From: Saturnia japonica
Taxonomy: Eukaryota; Arthropoda; Insecta; Lepidoptera; Saturniidae
Reading direction: 5' to 3'
Assembly: GCA_033032175.1 (NCBI GenBank)
Contig: CM065312.1
Span: 1,860,001 to 1,924,000, forward strand
Length of the DNA: 64,000 nucleotides
Position numbers and translations under genes: made by a program. Position 1 is the first letter of the stretch, and each line of letters begins with the position of its first letter. This document shows, piece by piece, positions 43,361 to 55,447 of the stretch. The notes under the pieces were generated by a model, which saw only the letters and a program-made list of their open reading frames with translations, had not been told where the DNA came from and did no database searches.

Positions 43361-44639
43361 AACAATAGCAATTTTCTTTGTAGTCCATTTGAAAAGTTTT
43401 ATTACGGCACGACTTTATTGTAATATGTATTATGTTATAATTAATACCTATAGTTTTACAGTTCATTAAATATAACGATTTCGAATTTTAATTTAAAGCA
43501 TTGACACTGGCTAATGTTTCTGCGGTGACGATTAAAGAAATAATCATATTGCTACCTATTATTCTATTGATACAAAAACTAATAACAAAATTGTAAGTTA
43601 TTAATATAATAACAACATTCAGAAATAATAAACTGCATTAATTTTGATCACGACCGACATGATTTTGACAAATGAACTCATATTGAATTCAACGAAAGAT
43701 ATACTGTAGATTTCTCATACAACGAGCTTTAATCAGTAACATCAAAAGACTCTGATACAAAATACACAACGTTATAAGTTTCAATCGCAAATTATGCAAA
43801 GCATAAGAAACAGCTGGCAAACAAAACGTACTTTAAAAAAAAATACCACGACAAAGACTTGTGTAAGAGTTACAAACAGTGATAAAGGGGTCACTTAGCC
43901 CATATCCGTGTTCTAAAACAGCGGATAATAATTATCTATTTTCACGTCGTTTCTTTGTTTAAGCTGTCGTCTTTGCCGATATCGAGTAGGTTATAAAATA
44001 TTGCTGTGACAGCTCTGGCGTGCGTTCACGGCACTCAGTTTCAGAAACATTGCTCTAGAGATTAAGATCTGATTAAAACTATTTATGTACGATCTGATCC
44101 AGTTAGAGCTGAGCAAAAAGTGTCTCGAATAGCTTGGAAACAACAAACCTTTCAAATAATATATACGCAAGTGTTTGCGAACACTCTCGCTGACGACATA
44201 AAAATCGCAACACGTTCACTTTTGATCATGACTTTTTAAGTATTTGCATGAAGAGGCCTACAAGTACAAAATTGTCGTGAATTAATTTGTGTTTAAATGT
44301 GTAACTAAGTACTTGTCTATTAATGGAAACTTTAACCGAATGAACCTTCTAAACAGAATTCTTAACAGTTTTGTACGAAATGAAATGAACTATCTGTTCT
44401 ATAATTTTTTTTTCGTATACGAGCTGCAGGTATTATCAAACCTGCGTCTGCCTGTCGTCAACTCTTCGATTAATCACGCTTCGGATTCTTGCCGATGACA
44501 GTTAATATTGCTGAGTTTGTATAGGGCTCAAATGAAAAATATAAACAATGCTGGCTATGTAAATCATTAATTAGATACGGAATTATAAAAATCTGATTAT
44601 TATTCTTTGTTTTGTAAAATGAGGATCAGTTTGTTGGTC
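43361..44639. other. Unassigned AT-rich DNA
   Basis: No supported gene; the 69-residue frame at 44289-44498 lacks motifs. Confidence 0.4.
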
Positions 44640-44895
44640 GGTTTGAGTTCGAATCCCTGCAATGAGCCTAAGCTTGGCTACAGGCATGTGGTGATAGAAC
44701 CTTCTAGGACCTTCTAATGTTCGCATGGCAAGTTATAAAAGCCCTCAAGTTAAAAATCTGTCGCTTATGAGTGTGTTGTAACAGCTGCACTTGAGAGCCA
44801 ATCCCGCGACTAAGGTTCACGTGTTATCATCATGAACTACATCGTCATTTAACACCAGGTGAGATTGTAGCCAACAGCTAAACCTACAAAATAAT
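44640..44895 (+). mobile_element. tRNA-derived SINE, family S1, copy lacking the A box
   Basis: The B box (AGTTCGAATCC, 44647-44657) is followed by CTGCAATGAGCCTAAGC, the S1 body with AAAATCTGTCGC and GCTGCACTTGAGAGCCAATC, and the tail CCAGGTGAGATTGTAGCCAA. The A-box half of the head is missing. Confidence 0.75.
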
Positions 44896-45084
44896 AATTA
44901 AATACAACCTGAAACTATTTTTTTTTTCATTTTTCTGGTTCTATGTGAAACGATCCGTTTGGATTAAACCGTGGTGAAAAGATATTTTTACTTAAGACTT
45001 ATCTATAGTAATAAAAAGTTGATTCAGATCAAAGACCAAAAATGATTATCTTATCAAATCAACAGCCTTAGAGGATAATTTTGA

Positions 45085-45520
45085 CGTAAATATAAATAAT
45101 CTTCTCTTCTTCTTTTTACCTCTATCCCACTTTACATGGGGTCGGCTCTCCAATTTTTCGCGCCAGGTTAATCTGCCCTGGGTTGCCGGAGGTCTTTCTC
45201 TACTTCTCTTATATTCAAGTAGTGGCAATGTTTACATTACATGCCCCTCGTCTCTTCACATCACGTGACCATACCATCTGAGACGGCTCAAGGTTTGTTT
45301 CCCTGATATAGGGGCAACTGTGAAACTACCACGGATATGCTCATTTCGTACTTTGTCTAGTCACGTTACAGCTAGACCACCTTAGCATCTTTATCTTGGC
45401 TTTGTGAAGCTTTGTACTTTGAAAGCGTATTTGTTACTGCCAACATTCCGCTCCGTACATCAAAGCTGGTCTCACCCCCGTTATGTAGATCTTGCCTTTA
45501 TTTCTTATTGGCATACGCGC
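45085..45520 (-). pseudogene. RTE-like non-LTR retrotransposon C-terminal remnant, family 2
   Basis: On the minus strand MPIRNKGKIYITGVRPALMY and GAECWQ are read from 45515 downward, then a stop. Weaker matches follow, such as GHVM and an arginine-rich segment in a 60-residue frame (45046-45228) that contains RSRERPPATQGRL. The order RPALMYGAECW ... GHVM ... RSR-RP is that of RTE-type C-termini. The sequence differs clearly from 21900-22265 and 56170-56620, so it is a separate family. Confidence 0.6.
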
Positions 45521-45896
45521 ATCGAGTTATACGTTATTCAAATAAACACTTGAAATAATCTGATGTATACCTATATAACTTACATACCTTATTCAGGGTC
45601 CATGTAAAAAGATGATTTGTCATATGAGAATAAAATATACATAAATGATTGCCGATAAATTAATTAATAAATAAGAATTAGGATTGAGTCTAAAACGCAT
45701 CTGCCAAAACTCAGTGATATGTGCAAAAAGAATAAAACGACAAGTAAAAGCCGACAAAATCAAAACAACGCAAAACCGACATTCGCTACAATCGAGAGAG
45801 CGTATAGAAATCGATTAATCGGATGTGTTCCGTGTAATTCCACCGACTCACACTCCAACCCCTACCAAGGTAACTCGGTGACAAAATCCAATTAAT
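45521..45896. other. Unassigned AT-rich DNA
   Basis: Nothing recognised. Confidence 0.4.
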
Positions 45897-46050
45897 AATT
45901 TCTTAAAAATCAAAATCTAAATATTTTATGCAATTTAGACCCTAACAAGGCTCTTATATCAATACATTACTACCAGTTGAGAAAACACCCCAGTGATAGA
46001 GAAGAACCGGCAAGAAACTTGATCGGGTATATCAACATCTTTTTGGAGTT
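45897..46050 (-). mobile_element. CR1/L2-like LINE 3' tail
   Basis: The reverse complement gives ATCAAGTTTCTTGCCGGTTC, TTCTCTATCACTGGGGTGTT, TCAACTGGTAGTAATGTATTG and AGATTTTGATTTTTAAG, the same order as the tail after the LINE C-terminus at 59335-59510. Confidence 0.6.
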
Positions 46051-46126
46051 TAATGGAGTTTACTCTTTAATAATCGATTTACATATAAGAACCCAGGTAT
46101 GGAAATTTTATGAGTAAATTTATTAA

Positions 46127-46175
46127 ACGCTTTGCGTTAACAAAAGTGTTACGCTTTGCATTAACAAAAAGCGTT
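46127..46175. repeat. Two-unit tandem repeat of about 24 bp
   Basis: ACGCTTTGCGTTAACAAAAG and ACGCTTTGCATTAACAAAAA begin two consecutive units ending GTGTT and GCGTT. Confidence 0.7.
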
Positions 46176-46315
46176 ACGATAAGTCTCGCTTTTAGATAAA
46201 TCATTAACCAGTGAATCAAAGGTCAGCCAATCAGACAATCAATAATCTCTTTGCCTATTGCATATTCAAAGACAATCGTATTTAAGGAGTAAGCTCCAGC
46301 CGTACATCGGAACTG

Positions 46316-46335
46316 ACACACACGCACACACACAC
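46316..46335. repeat. (CA)n microsatellite
   Basis: Alternating CA with one CG interruption, about ten units. Confidence 0.8.
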
Positions 46336-46355
46336 TTTTTTAGTTTTTGCGCTGC

Positions 46356-46590
46356 ATCAGACCAGCGATGCATAGTATAACGGCCTGTGTGTATGTATAC
46401 GCATATATAATACATATACATTGTATATACTCGACTGTATCATATGCATGTTTGACTTTTTGGGTAGGTGAAAATCTTGTGATTTCGCGTCACTGACATA
46501 CTCTGCAATAATTCAGACTATAATTGATTTAAAAATCCAAAATTGAGTTTTCACTTCTGTCGGCAGTCCTTATGACTGCCTCTGTTTTTA
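46356..46590 (+). repeat. Dispersed repeat R7, copy 2, ending in hairpin plus T run
   Basis: It shares CTCGACTGTATCATATGC, CTCTGCAATAAT and CTTCTGTCGGCAGTCCTTAT with 8262-8490. The terminal stem is perfect here (GGCAGTC, CTTAT, GACTGCC at 46562-46580) and is followed by TCTGTTTTT. Confidence 0.6.
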
Positions 46591-47358
46591 TAGTATTTAT
46601 ATTGTGTTGCAGTTATTATATTTTCAGTGGGTGTACAGAGAGAAAAAGATTAACTTCCAGACATTAGCGTCATTCACGTAACAGTAAAACTTGTTTAACA
46701 TGATTATTTTACTCATTTTCCGGCAAATCGGTAATCAATAGCCATAATTAAGAAATGTAGGGATAATAATATAGATTGTCATTGGTGTACTCCATAAGAA
46801 TCGATTATTATTTAATTATAGCATACCTAAATTAGACAGGGAGCAAAACCGAGTCTTAGCTTAAAGTGAATTCGTTAAGTTGCCCATCCGTGCAACGTAT
46901 TCGCACATTTTATATTGAACGAGTGTACAATGTATAATGCATTCAATTTAGACGCATGTTTTATGCATATTGCATTCTCACTCAGTTTACTTGCTTACGA
47001 AAGTAATTATATACGTATTAAATTTATAATTTATCTTTGACTAATGTATACATTCCAAAATAATCGTTCTTAAAAGTAAACTCCAATCGCGCGTCGTAAT
47101 ATACCCGCGTCATTTTTTAATACTTGAATATAGTTTCAGTGTCGGACATGGTATCGTGGTACGGGGTTATTTGGCGCCCCTCTGTTTGTCGAGCAGGAAG
47201 TAAATCTGTCGTCACTTTGTCAAGGCTTATGGATTAGTGCGGATGACTGTTGACCAACCACCGACCTATTATTGACTTGTACTCCTCATTTATCGCTCAG
47301 ACTATTTGAATTTCTTACAGAAACTACAACTTTAAAATAATATACCTAATAATAAGAA
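46591..47358. other. Unassigned DNA
   Basis: It is AT-rich except 47085-47260, a moderately GC-rich stretch with GGCGCCCCTCTG. No gene is supported. Confidence 0.4.
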
Positions 47359-47722
47359 CTAGTGATTGCCCTAAGGTCAAATTTCGACCAGCGACTTTTT
47401 GATTATAGACTATTTTCTGTTTGACATTTGCAGTATTCATGAACCTAAATAATGAATATTATCTACAACACTTGCTGTCACTTCTCGTTGAGTAACAATG
47501 TCAATATTTTGGGGGGTCTAAGTTCAATGGCACTAGTCGGGTTAGGATTTGCAGTATTCATTTATTTTATTTAATATATTAGTAACAGATGTTATAGATA
47601 AATTTTAGCTTTCTGCACTCCTTGTCCATATAAACTTTAACCATGCCAAATCTCAGTCTTCCGTGCATGCAATACGCTTAAAAAGGAGTAGAAAGCTTTT
47701 GCTTCACGTATTAATATATAGA
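47359..47722 (-). mobile_element. Non-autonomous Helitron, family A, copy 3
   Basis: The plus strand begins CTAGTGATTGCCCTAAGG after A and ends TATTAATATATAGA before T, giving 364 bp. It is closest to copy 2 at 41382-41748 in both orientation and sequence. Confidence 0.8.
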
Positions 47723-48307
47723 TTTGTAAACCTTTTACTATTGATCAAAGATATCTCCCGGAAGGAAACAAGAGTGTAATTACAATAGCAGTACACAAAA
47801 TATTGACGATTTTAAATGCAGAGAAATATAATATAGCCTTTTCCCTACAATGCATGTACGAGAACAATACATAAAGCGTTCAGGTTTCTTCACCATGTTC
47901 CTCTACATTGTCAACTGATAGTATTAATATACCAATTCAACCGAATAAAGCTTCATTAATGTCGAACAAATTGTTTTTACATACATTGCAAACATCGAAA
48001 TGTTATTATTTCACTACTTATGTCCTAATATTGGGTAAAATGCCGATACCCATCAACTTCTTTCGAGAAATGCTCATAAAAAATAAATAACACAATCGAT
48101 AAAACATTTGGACTTGCACTGGTGTATTTTTGGTTAATCTCGCTTCAAGTAGGTATTTTTGTTTCATAAAGTGTTGGTGTAAAAGTTTAATCGGGATGGA
48201 GTTTGACGTATCTTTCGTCGCCGATATTACTAATATGACATATGGATGGATTTCTGCTATTATTATAAGTTCAAAACAGAAAATTATTTCCTTATTTTTG
48301 TTCAACT
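47723..48307. other. Unassigned AT-rich DNA
   Basis: Overlapping short frames on both strands (60 and 95 residues at 47908-48305) have no domain and are treated as chance. Confidence 0.35.
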
Positions 48308-48505
48308 AAGTGGCAAACAAGTATGATGGTAATTGGTAAACTATACTAGTACTAGAAATATCACTAGCATATTTTCGACCTCGAACCCCCCTACCCCAAG
48401 GAGTTTTGGTAACCCTACACACAGCAGGAACACAACACATGGTTATTTGGTTGCGATCTTCAGTAGGGTGGAAGTATTTCACCGGTCGAGCTGCCCCAAA
48501 TAGAA
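48308..48505 (-). mobile_element. LINE/SINE 3' tail family T, reversed copy
   Basis: The plus strand starts GTGGCAAACAAGTATGATGG and continues CCCTACCCCAAGGAGTTTTG, GTAACCCTACACAC, AGGAACACAACACATGGTTA and GAGCTGCCCCAAATAGA. The order is the same as at 55172-55400. Confidence 0.65.
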
Positions 48506-48944
48506 ATTTTTTCTAAAATATCTTCTCACACAATACCTTTCTTATTTCTAGAACCAAAACATAATTCAAGTAAGAAAATTAAATTAGGAAATTTTGTTGA
48601 ACACCCTGGTAATATTACAACCCCATTCGTTTACTCAGGAAGGTAAAGTGCGCAGTTATAAAGCAAAGCCACATTTCGCATTAGACACGAGGGCCGCGCG
48701 GCCGTCGCCGTCAGTAAAGAGTAAAGACAAAAGGCATGAAGTGTCGTCGCGGCTCTGTTTGCGGCTCTAAACGCCCTTCATTTTGCATTGTTTACGTTAT
48801 GTCAGCGTGCTGAGTGTTTGCTTTTGTATTGTTTTTAGTTGGTTCAAGGAATGCTACACGTTGCCTCTTGTATAATACATTCCTATCTGGAAGACAGATA
48901 TTTATTTAAAAAAAATTTTTTTTTTTAGTGAATACTTTTAACAG
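48506..48944. other. Unassigned DNA with a CpG-rich patch
   Basis: The patch 48680-48790 contains a perfect 12-bp palindrome GGCCGCGCGGCC (48692-48703). No frame or second copy. Confidence 0.35.
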
Positions 48945-49155
48945 GTTAAATTATTGATTATTAAAAAGGAAACAAAAAACTCAACTGCAAAAAAAACACT
49001 TGTCTTTTATTGCTTTTTATTTGATTCCCAGGAGTAGTACTTAAATATTATATATCCTATGCCACTCCCACAACTAAGACAAATCTAACGACACCTCGTA
49101 TGATAAAATCCATCAAGCACTTTGGGCTACAGAGCATGCCAAAGAAATATAAATA
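48945..49155 (-). mobile_element. Helitron-like repeat, family E, copy 4
   Basis: The plus strand reads TTTATTTGATTCCCAGGAGT, CCACTCCCACAACTAAGACA, CACCTCGTATGATAAAATCC and AGAGCATGCCAAAGAA, like copy 3 at 29845-30118. Confidence 0.65.
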
Positions 49156-50174
49156 CTTAAGCTACAAAAACATGACCCCCCTTTTTCGCAGTCTTGTAAA
49201 GAAGCCCAATTTTAAAGACTGATATTTAAGTTGGGCCAATTAGACGAGGTTGTATAAAATGCAGTTCTAACAATTTTAATAATTGTATCCCTTATCGTAA
49301 CTACAATATCAAAGAACTTAAAATCTCTAAATATCAAGATAACAAATCAAAATTGCATGAGAGTTGTCCAGTTTAATATCCAGCCAGAGATGAGGATTTC
49401 TTTGAGGTATCATATATTTTATCTCTTGCTCACAGGAATATACAAGAACATTGGAGAGACTGGGTAGAAAGATATGTCAGGTGATTCGGAGGGATGAAAA
49501 TTGGATGTATTTATAACGGCGTAGAGAGTTTGTGAATAAAATTGAATATTCAGTGGGTTGTTGTGAAAATCACGGTTAAAGCAACTACCTACTGATGGAC
49601 TTACAGTATCCGCTAAAGGTTGTATTACGTGTCACGATATTTCTATATATTCTCTATTAATTGTATGAAAAGATTTATTTATTTTATTTTATATTAGAAC
49701 TACACCTATAGCCAATTTTGTAGGAGCTTTTTGATAAAAAATGCGCTGAAAAGGTTGCTTCAGAAATTTTATTATAAAAGGAGCTCATGCATAATTGCTG
49801 GTTAGAGGCAGTCTGATACCTAAGAATAGTAAAGACTAAACTAAGTAGAGAATACTGAAAGCAAACTGGGTCCTATCTCCTGACAAGATTGCCAGCAAAC
49901 TAAGTTTATTTTTTGACAAACACATTAATAAAGACACAAATCTTGAAAACTAGTTTGCGTCTATTGACAACATATTCAGTGATACATAGATAGAATTGTT
50001 CCTAGATTCCCAGTTTGATAGAAAATACCAGATTCCAGCCTCATTTAATGTTTAACTCTGTTGACAGATATATTTTTTTAGATTTAATAAATAATGTTCC
50101 TTTCTTTGTGCTCAGAGGAAAGTGTAACAAAGTAACTGAAATGCATACAAATTACGGTATTTTTAACCTGCGAC
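49156..50174. other. Unassigned AT-rich DNA
   Basis: No gene supported. A 93-residue frame (50015-50296) crosses into repeat R5. Confidence 0.4.
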
Positions 50175-50640
50175 GCATAAAGTGGAGTGTTGTAAGCGTA
50201 AGGTATTATCTGTGCGTCTGTCTGTGGCATCGTAGCTTACAAACGGCTGAATCAATTTTGATTAAGTTTTTTTGTTTGAAAGGTGACTTAACTTAACGAG
50301 TATGTTCTTAACTATAATTTAAAAAAAATTGGCTAAGCCTGTTAAGATTATCAGTTCTTTTCTAGTTGAAAATAGATGTGAGCATCTTCAACAGGTCGGG
50401 GTGAGTCGAAATTTGGTATTCTGTTACTTCAATGACATTAGAAAAACCTTAAACTTATGCTGCAGCGTCATCTGCAATCTATAGGATACCTAACTCCTTA
50501 CCAACTTACAGCAAGGATGTCAAGTTTGGGCTCATTAGAATGTACTCAATGAATAGGGTACTTGTTTCGGGGGCTTAAACAATTTCCAATTTCCCTTGTA
50601 ACAAGTATTATTACAATTATGTTTCTTTAACTACTTGCTA
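50175..50640 (+). repeat. Dispersed repeat R5, copy 2
   Basis: It is longer than copy 1 at 16975-17370. GTGGCATCGTAGCTTACAAA, GGTATTCTGTTACTTCAATG and ATTAGAAAAACCTTAAAC are diagnostic. Two segments inside (around 50360-50395 and 50485-50520) are absent from copy 1. Confidence 0.6.
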
Positions 50641-51989
50641 TATTGTCATTACGTAACGGAACCGACTTCACACGTAATAGAAGTCTCCGCCGGACTTAAG
50701 CCCTACAAAACCCTCTTGTCAGTTGTAGTAAATTAAATTTCAGCTCGTTCCTTGGGAGTGACATGCAATCATTTTTGAATTCACCCTAAATAAACTTAAG
50801 GATGAGAATTTTACTTTACGAATCTACTCTCACATTTGTTTTTATTTATCTATGCAAATAGTTAAACATATTTCTTTCCACCTACTTACTACATTGTCAC
50901 TAAACAAGAATCTTATCTTACAGTAAACGATAGCGACAGATAAGTGATATAGCAGTAAGCAAGAAGGGTGTACGTACATCCTACTGACCTTCGCACGATG
51001 TAATTACAAAAGTGTAAACGCAAGACACTCGTACCCGATCAAATTCAAATTGATCACAACCGTCATACAGATGATTAAAGGTATTGATTCATTTAAATGT
51101 ACCGCAATTCATGTTAAATATTGTATATCCAATTACCTGATGGTTTGTTGACTGTCAACGGTGACTTTTAATACATCTTTAGCTCAAAACTAATGGATAA
51201 GTTTTACTGAGCTTGGATAACAAAAACAGAAGAGAGAGAGAGAGAGAAAATTCTGTAAAAAATGTTTCAATGTTTTGTACGTCTTAAATAAATAACCCTT
51301 TAGCCGAAACCAAAAGTAAAATTTAGAGCTATTGGCGGGAACCTAATTTGTCGTGTTGTGTTTTTTAATGTATTTCAAAATTTGTGTTAGGTATGTAGTC
51401 CCATATCATGTTTTTTTATTTTACTCTCCGAAAGAAGCGTCACTTCAAAAAGTTTCAATTTTCGTATATGCATTCTCCAAATTTGATCGTATTTTCACTT
51501 AGCAACATTAGAATAATAGATAAATATTAATTTTCCATTATACAAACTTGACCTTTCCCAGGAATATAAGAGTCTACTGTATATTAATACAAGAGGTACG
51601 TTGTCTCCCTTTATGATAAAAAGATAATTGTATTCAAGAATGCGGTCAGGCGCACCACGAACCGATCGTGGCTTAACTATATTCGATTAATAACTCAATC
51701 GAGTCAAAAGAAGCAATGTCGATAGAAAACTCCATTTCCTCACCCCAAACATGCCATAAAATCACTACCTTTCATTCACGTCCCCTCGATGTCCAAACAA
51801 ATCATTGTCATCTCCAATTTTTAAATAAATTTATTGGAAACAAGTTTTCATACTCGACGTTATTTTCAGGTTGATGGGGTGGACGAGGGTCGAATTCTAG
51901 AGCCCTTAAGATTTGTCATAACCGATTAAGGTTTGCTTCGGAGTTTAAAACCGGTCTGTAGTTTCGACATGATTCTAAGAGTTTAAATT
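50641..51989. other. Unassigned AT-rich DNA with (GA)n
   Basis: A (GA)n microsatellite lies at 51229-51246. No supported gene. Confidence 0.4.
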
Positions 51990-52197
51990 TTTGCAATGAG
52001 CCAGAACTTTTGGTTAAGGAAAACAACATTATGGATTCATAGTATGATGGTATACATATAGGTACCATTTTCTAATACCTGCCTGGCCAGCTACCACACT
52101 CTTGCACTTGATAGGCAGTCCCTCCATTAGGTTTAGCGTGCTACCATCTTACCATACCATACCATCGTCAAGCGGCGTCATTGTGGCCAAATGCCAT
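51990..52197 (+). mobile_element. tRNA-derived SINE, family S1, copy (head lost)
   Basis: It begins TTGCAATGAGCCAGAACTTT, then GTATGATGGTA, CTGCCTGGCCAGCTACCA, TAGGTTTAGCGTGCTACCAT and GTCATTGTGGCC. A small TACCATACCA duplication occurs at 52148-52165. Confidence 0.65.
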
Positions 52198-52859
52198 AAT
52201 CTATAAAGAAAAACATAATCATTGCTAAATCTGATCAAAATAATTATGTATACAATTTTAAAGTTAATTATAGAAAATTGAGCCTCCCTGCCAACCCTAA
52301 TCAGATTATGGGACGCGACGTGATATACGCACATCTTTTTATAACAATATCGATCTCGACAACAAGATCGACACACAAACGCAATTAAGGGACAAAAACA
52401 CAAAGCGTCCGAATAAAGGCAGACGAATATCTGACTATTCATTCGAGATGAAACGGTAAAAAATAAATAATTGCGCGCTTGTATGCAACGTGGAATACAA
52501 ATTAATTTGCGCAGCGCATTCTGTCCTTGGGGCTTACAGTAAGGACAATGCAAACCGCAAAAAGAAACATCAAATTAATGAATCGGAACTAAATATAACC
52601 GACCAGTGAAATATCTCCACGCTATAAAGAAGATCGTAGCTAAATTTGTGTAGTGTTTTAGGGTTCCCAGAGTACCTTGGAGAAGGGTGGTTCACAAATG
52701 GTAATGCTCTAATGATCTCTCGGGTGCTTGTTTGTGACGTTAGTTTTACTTGAAAAATCTATGTGCCACAATACTTACACAATGCTTACAATTAGATTAG
52801 ATAGTTCAAAGGTAATGTGCGTTTGTAACACAACTCTATAAGAATCATCATCACCACGT
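52198..52859. other. Unassigned DNA under a 134-residue minus frame
   Basis: The frame 52149-52553 starts in this block and runs into the SINE. It has many cysteines but no consistent zinc-finger spacing. The SINE overlap argues against a real gene. Imperfect ATC repeats lie at 52845-52885. Confidence 0.35.
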
Positions 52860-53035
52860 TCATCATCATCACTCTCATCATCTTCTTTGTTTATGAACTG
52901 ATTTAGATAATTGTTTTTTCGTTGGAAAGGTGTGGTTTTTGTTATTTCATTGGCATTGGACGTTCGGCTTCGAAGATACACCAGGGAACTCCTCAAAATC
53001 ATTAAAGTTGGTTTTCTATTTGTTTAAAATTGTCT
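52860..53035 (+). repeat. Dispersed repeat R3, partial copy
   Basis: ATGAACTGATTTAGATAATT, TTCATTGGCATTGGACGTTC, GAAGATACACCAGGGAACTC and AAAGTTGGTTTTCTATT match copy 2 at 26400-26545. Confidence 0.65.
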
Positions 53036-53374
53036 TGTAATACCTATTTAAATTTATGAACTTACGAATTTTTTTCTTTTAAATATTGGTGGCATATAAC
53101 CTTTGAAATTATGTCGGCGTAATTACTTGAGTAACCTTTATTTCAAATAGCTAGTAACCAGGTAACATATTTATAGGGTGTTAGATCTGTCAGATTTTTA
53201 TATTATATATGGAATGTAACTTGATCCCAAATAATGAAACCAACGCACCTTGCAGGCCCCGACACAATTTAGAGAGGCCCGTTTTCTCATAATATAGCAA
53301 AACTTATTAGGGCTATATAAGTTTAAAAAAATCTATTGAGAATCTCATAAAACACTTATATTGATGTAATGGTA

Positions 53375-53650
53375 TTCAGTTGTAGCCGAACGGTCAGCAC
53401 TGCGGCATAAAGATCGAATCTCCACAGGTTCGAGCTTCGCCATGGACCAGCGAACCTTTACTAATTTAAAAGTAATTAACTTATGCATCTATTGACAGTG
53501 GAGGAAAACATTGCGAAGAAACCGGAACGCCTTGAGTAATTGTTATTGTAATGTGGTAGGAAACGACAAAGTATTCACAAATTAGTACGAACAACACGCA
53601 CTGGCATACCTTAGTCTTCAACTTAGTTTGGACCGCAGGGCTATTTGAAG
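53375..53650 (+). mobile_element. tRNA-derived SINE, family S3
   Basis: A pol III A box TAGCCGAACGG (53383-53393) fits the consensus, and a B-box-like GGTTCGAGCT (53427-53436) follows. Downstream are GGAGGAAAACATTGCGAAGA, AACCGGAACGCC and GGAAACGACAAAG. I know this order from a widespread lepidopteran SINE. It is a single copy in this window. Confidence 0.65.
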
Positions 53651-54605
53651 CTCTTTTCTAAATACTTACATAGCTGTCATTACGTAAACTGCTATGCGAA
53701 TCGTTCCTTCATACCAGTTTACTATTTTCCACAACGTTAAACTTCTGCACTCATATGCAATCTAGTATATCGGCAATGTTCCACAAAATATACAAAATTG
53801 CTGCAAACGTAAAATATATTATACATACATAGATCTAAGTCTAGACAAGACTAATGGATCTATATGTAGAATCACAACACATCGGAATTTAGGCGCAAGC
53901 TTCTAACAAAGGTAAAACATCAGATAGACAACGTTCCATGTAAAGATCACGGCTTACAAACTTATTTATGTTCGATACTTACAGTGTTTAGTTCGTACAA
54001 CTTTTCTTAAATTACATATTTATTATAGAAGAAATGCTTCCAAAGTTATCAAAGAATTCCTTAAGTTAAAAAGTACATAAAACCTACAAATTCGGTATCG
54101 AATAATAAAGACCCTACGAACGTACTTATTGACTTCATAAGGAATTATTACCCACTTACGCCCTTAACGATCTCTTCTTCTGTTTTTTTTTTTAAGAAAA
54201 CATCTCGCTGCAGACTCTTTTTCCGCACTTTTCTTGAATAGGGGGGCTTTTTTAATTGATATTACACAGTTAAAATTGCTTAGGAAACAGTATACTACTA
54301 ATAGTTTACTACTTTTTCTGTATATAGCTTTATAAACACTTATTATTACTAAAAATACTGAAAAATAAGTATTACGGATTTAAGAGACAAAAGCGGTCTG
54401 TTGTGGAAAAAATTAAATCAATTAAATATTGTGCCATTGGGTCAGCAAACAGGCAGATTGACTAGATTATAAATGGTTAACTGCAACACGAAGGGTATTG
54501 ATATTATCTTGTCGACTTTGCAGAGCGTATCTCAGTAGTTTTTTAAAGAAGTCATATCATAGCTCCGGTGTAAGTATTCTGCAGTGTAAATAATTTATTT
54601 TTAAT
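53651..54605. other. Unassigned AT-rich DNA
   Basis: Nothing recognised. Confidence 0.4.
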
Positions 54606-54613
54606 CCCTAAAC

Positions 54614-55026
54614 CAGGGGTGTGCAACCCGCTGACCTCGGTCCAAAATTGGCCCGCCAAGCATTTCTAAAATTAAAATTTATTTTATCGACTTTCTTTAA
54701 TATTGTTATTAAGTTAATTATAATAAAATGGTAGTACATACTAAACTGAAATATTTTTTAAGGCGAATACATCTTGTCGACGATGTTTTTAAACACGCAA
54801 TACAAACGCGCAACGTCTGCGCGATTTTTTGTGACGAGATACACTCTTGTCAGTGGACTTGTTCAAACATGCAAACGGACTTGATGCGTCTGATGTATAT
54901 GAAATCTTTACTTTTTTTTATTCCAATATTTATTATAAATTAAGTTTCGTAAATCATTAAAATAAATGTGCGGCCCGCCAAAAAAAATTTAATTGGCCCT
55001 TTGATCAAAAAGGTTGCTCGTCCCTG
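54614..55026. mobile_element. hAT-like non-autonomous element, 413 bp, with perfect 8-bp duplication
   Basis: CCCTAAAC occurs immediately before (54606-54613) and after (55027-55034) the element. The ends are CAGGGGTGTGCAAC and, reverse-complemented, CAGGGACGAGCAAC: imperfect inverted repeats matching at 11 of 14 positions. CAGGG termini with 8-bp duplications define hAT elements. A 71-residue frame inside (54728-54943) is not recognisably transposase. Confidence 0.85.
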
Positions 55027-55034
55027 CCCTAAAC

Positions 55035-55171
55035 CATTACCTTCTATTTAAATTAGACGGATATATAGATGGTAAAGGCAGTTCAATGTTTCAAATAATG
55101 TAAGAACAACCAGCGCGAAGACTCTTGACAACCAATAAATTATAAGAGAAATTAGGTACATTTCTTCATAC
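55035..55171. other. Short unassigned spacer
   Basis: Nothing recognised. Confidence 0.4.
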
Positions 55172-55400
55172 AACTAAAGTGGCAAACAAGCTTACGGCCT
55201 GCCTGATGGTAGGCAGGTACCATAGCGTGTAGACGCTTGTAACACCAGAGGTATCACTAGACCATTGCCAGCCTTGAACCCCTTCACCAAAGAGCTCTGG
55301 AAACCCTACTCACCACAGAAACACAACACAAGGTTATATTTGGCTGCGATATTCTGTAGGATGGATATGTTTCACCAGTCGGGCTGCCCCAAATAGACAT
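55172..55400 (-). mobile_element. LINE/SINE 3' tail family T, reversed copy
   Basis: The plus strand starts GTGGCAAACAAGCTTACGG and CCTGCCTGATGGTAGGCAGG, followed by ACACCAGAGGTATCACTAGA, TCTGGAAACCCTAC and CGGGCTGCCCCAAATAG. It is one of the best preserved copies of this family. Confidence 0.7.
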
Positions 55401-55447
55401 AAATTTCCAAAGCCTTACGTTTCTCAAAAAAATTAATTAATTAAATC

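Noticed and set aside
49430..49530. Possible RTE-like C-terminal peptide (QEHWRDWVERYV)
   Set aside because: Only about a dozen residues look plausible and no flanking family motifs occur in any frame.
52149..52553. 134-residue minus-strand frame, among the longest in the window
   Set aside because: Its C-terminal end runs into a SINE copy, cysteine spacing fits no zinc-binding domain, and no homologous segment or codon signal was seen.
53375..53445. Possible functional tRNA gene
   Set aside because: A and B boxes are present, but no acceptor or anticodon stem can be folded, and the downstream sequence is a SINE body.
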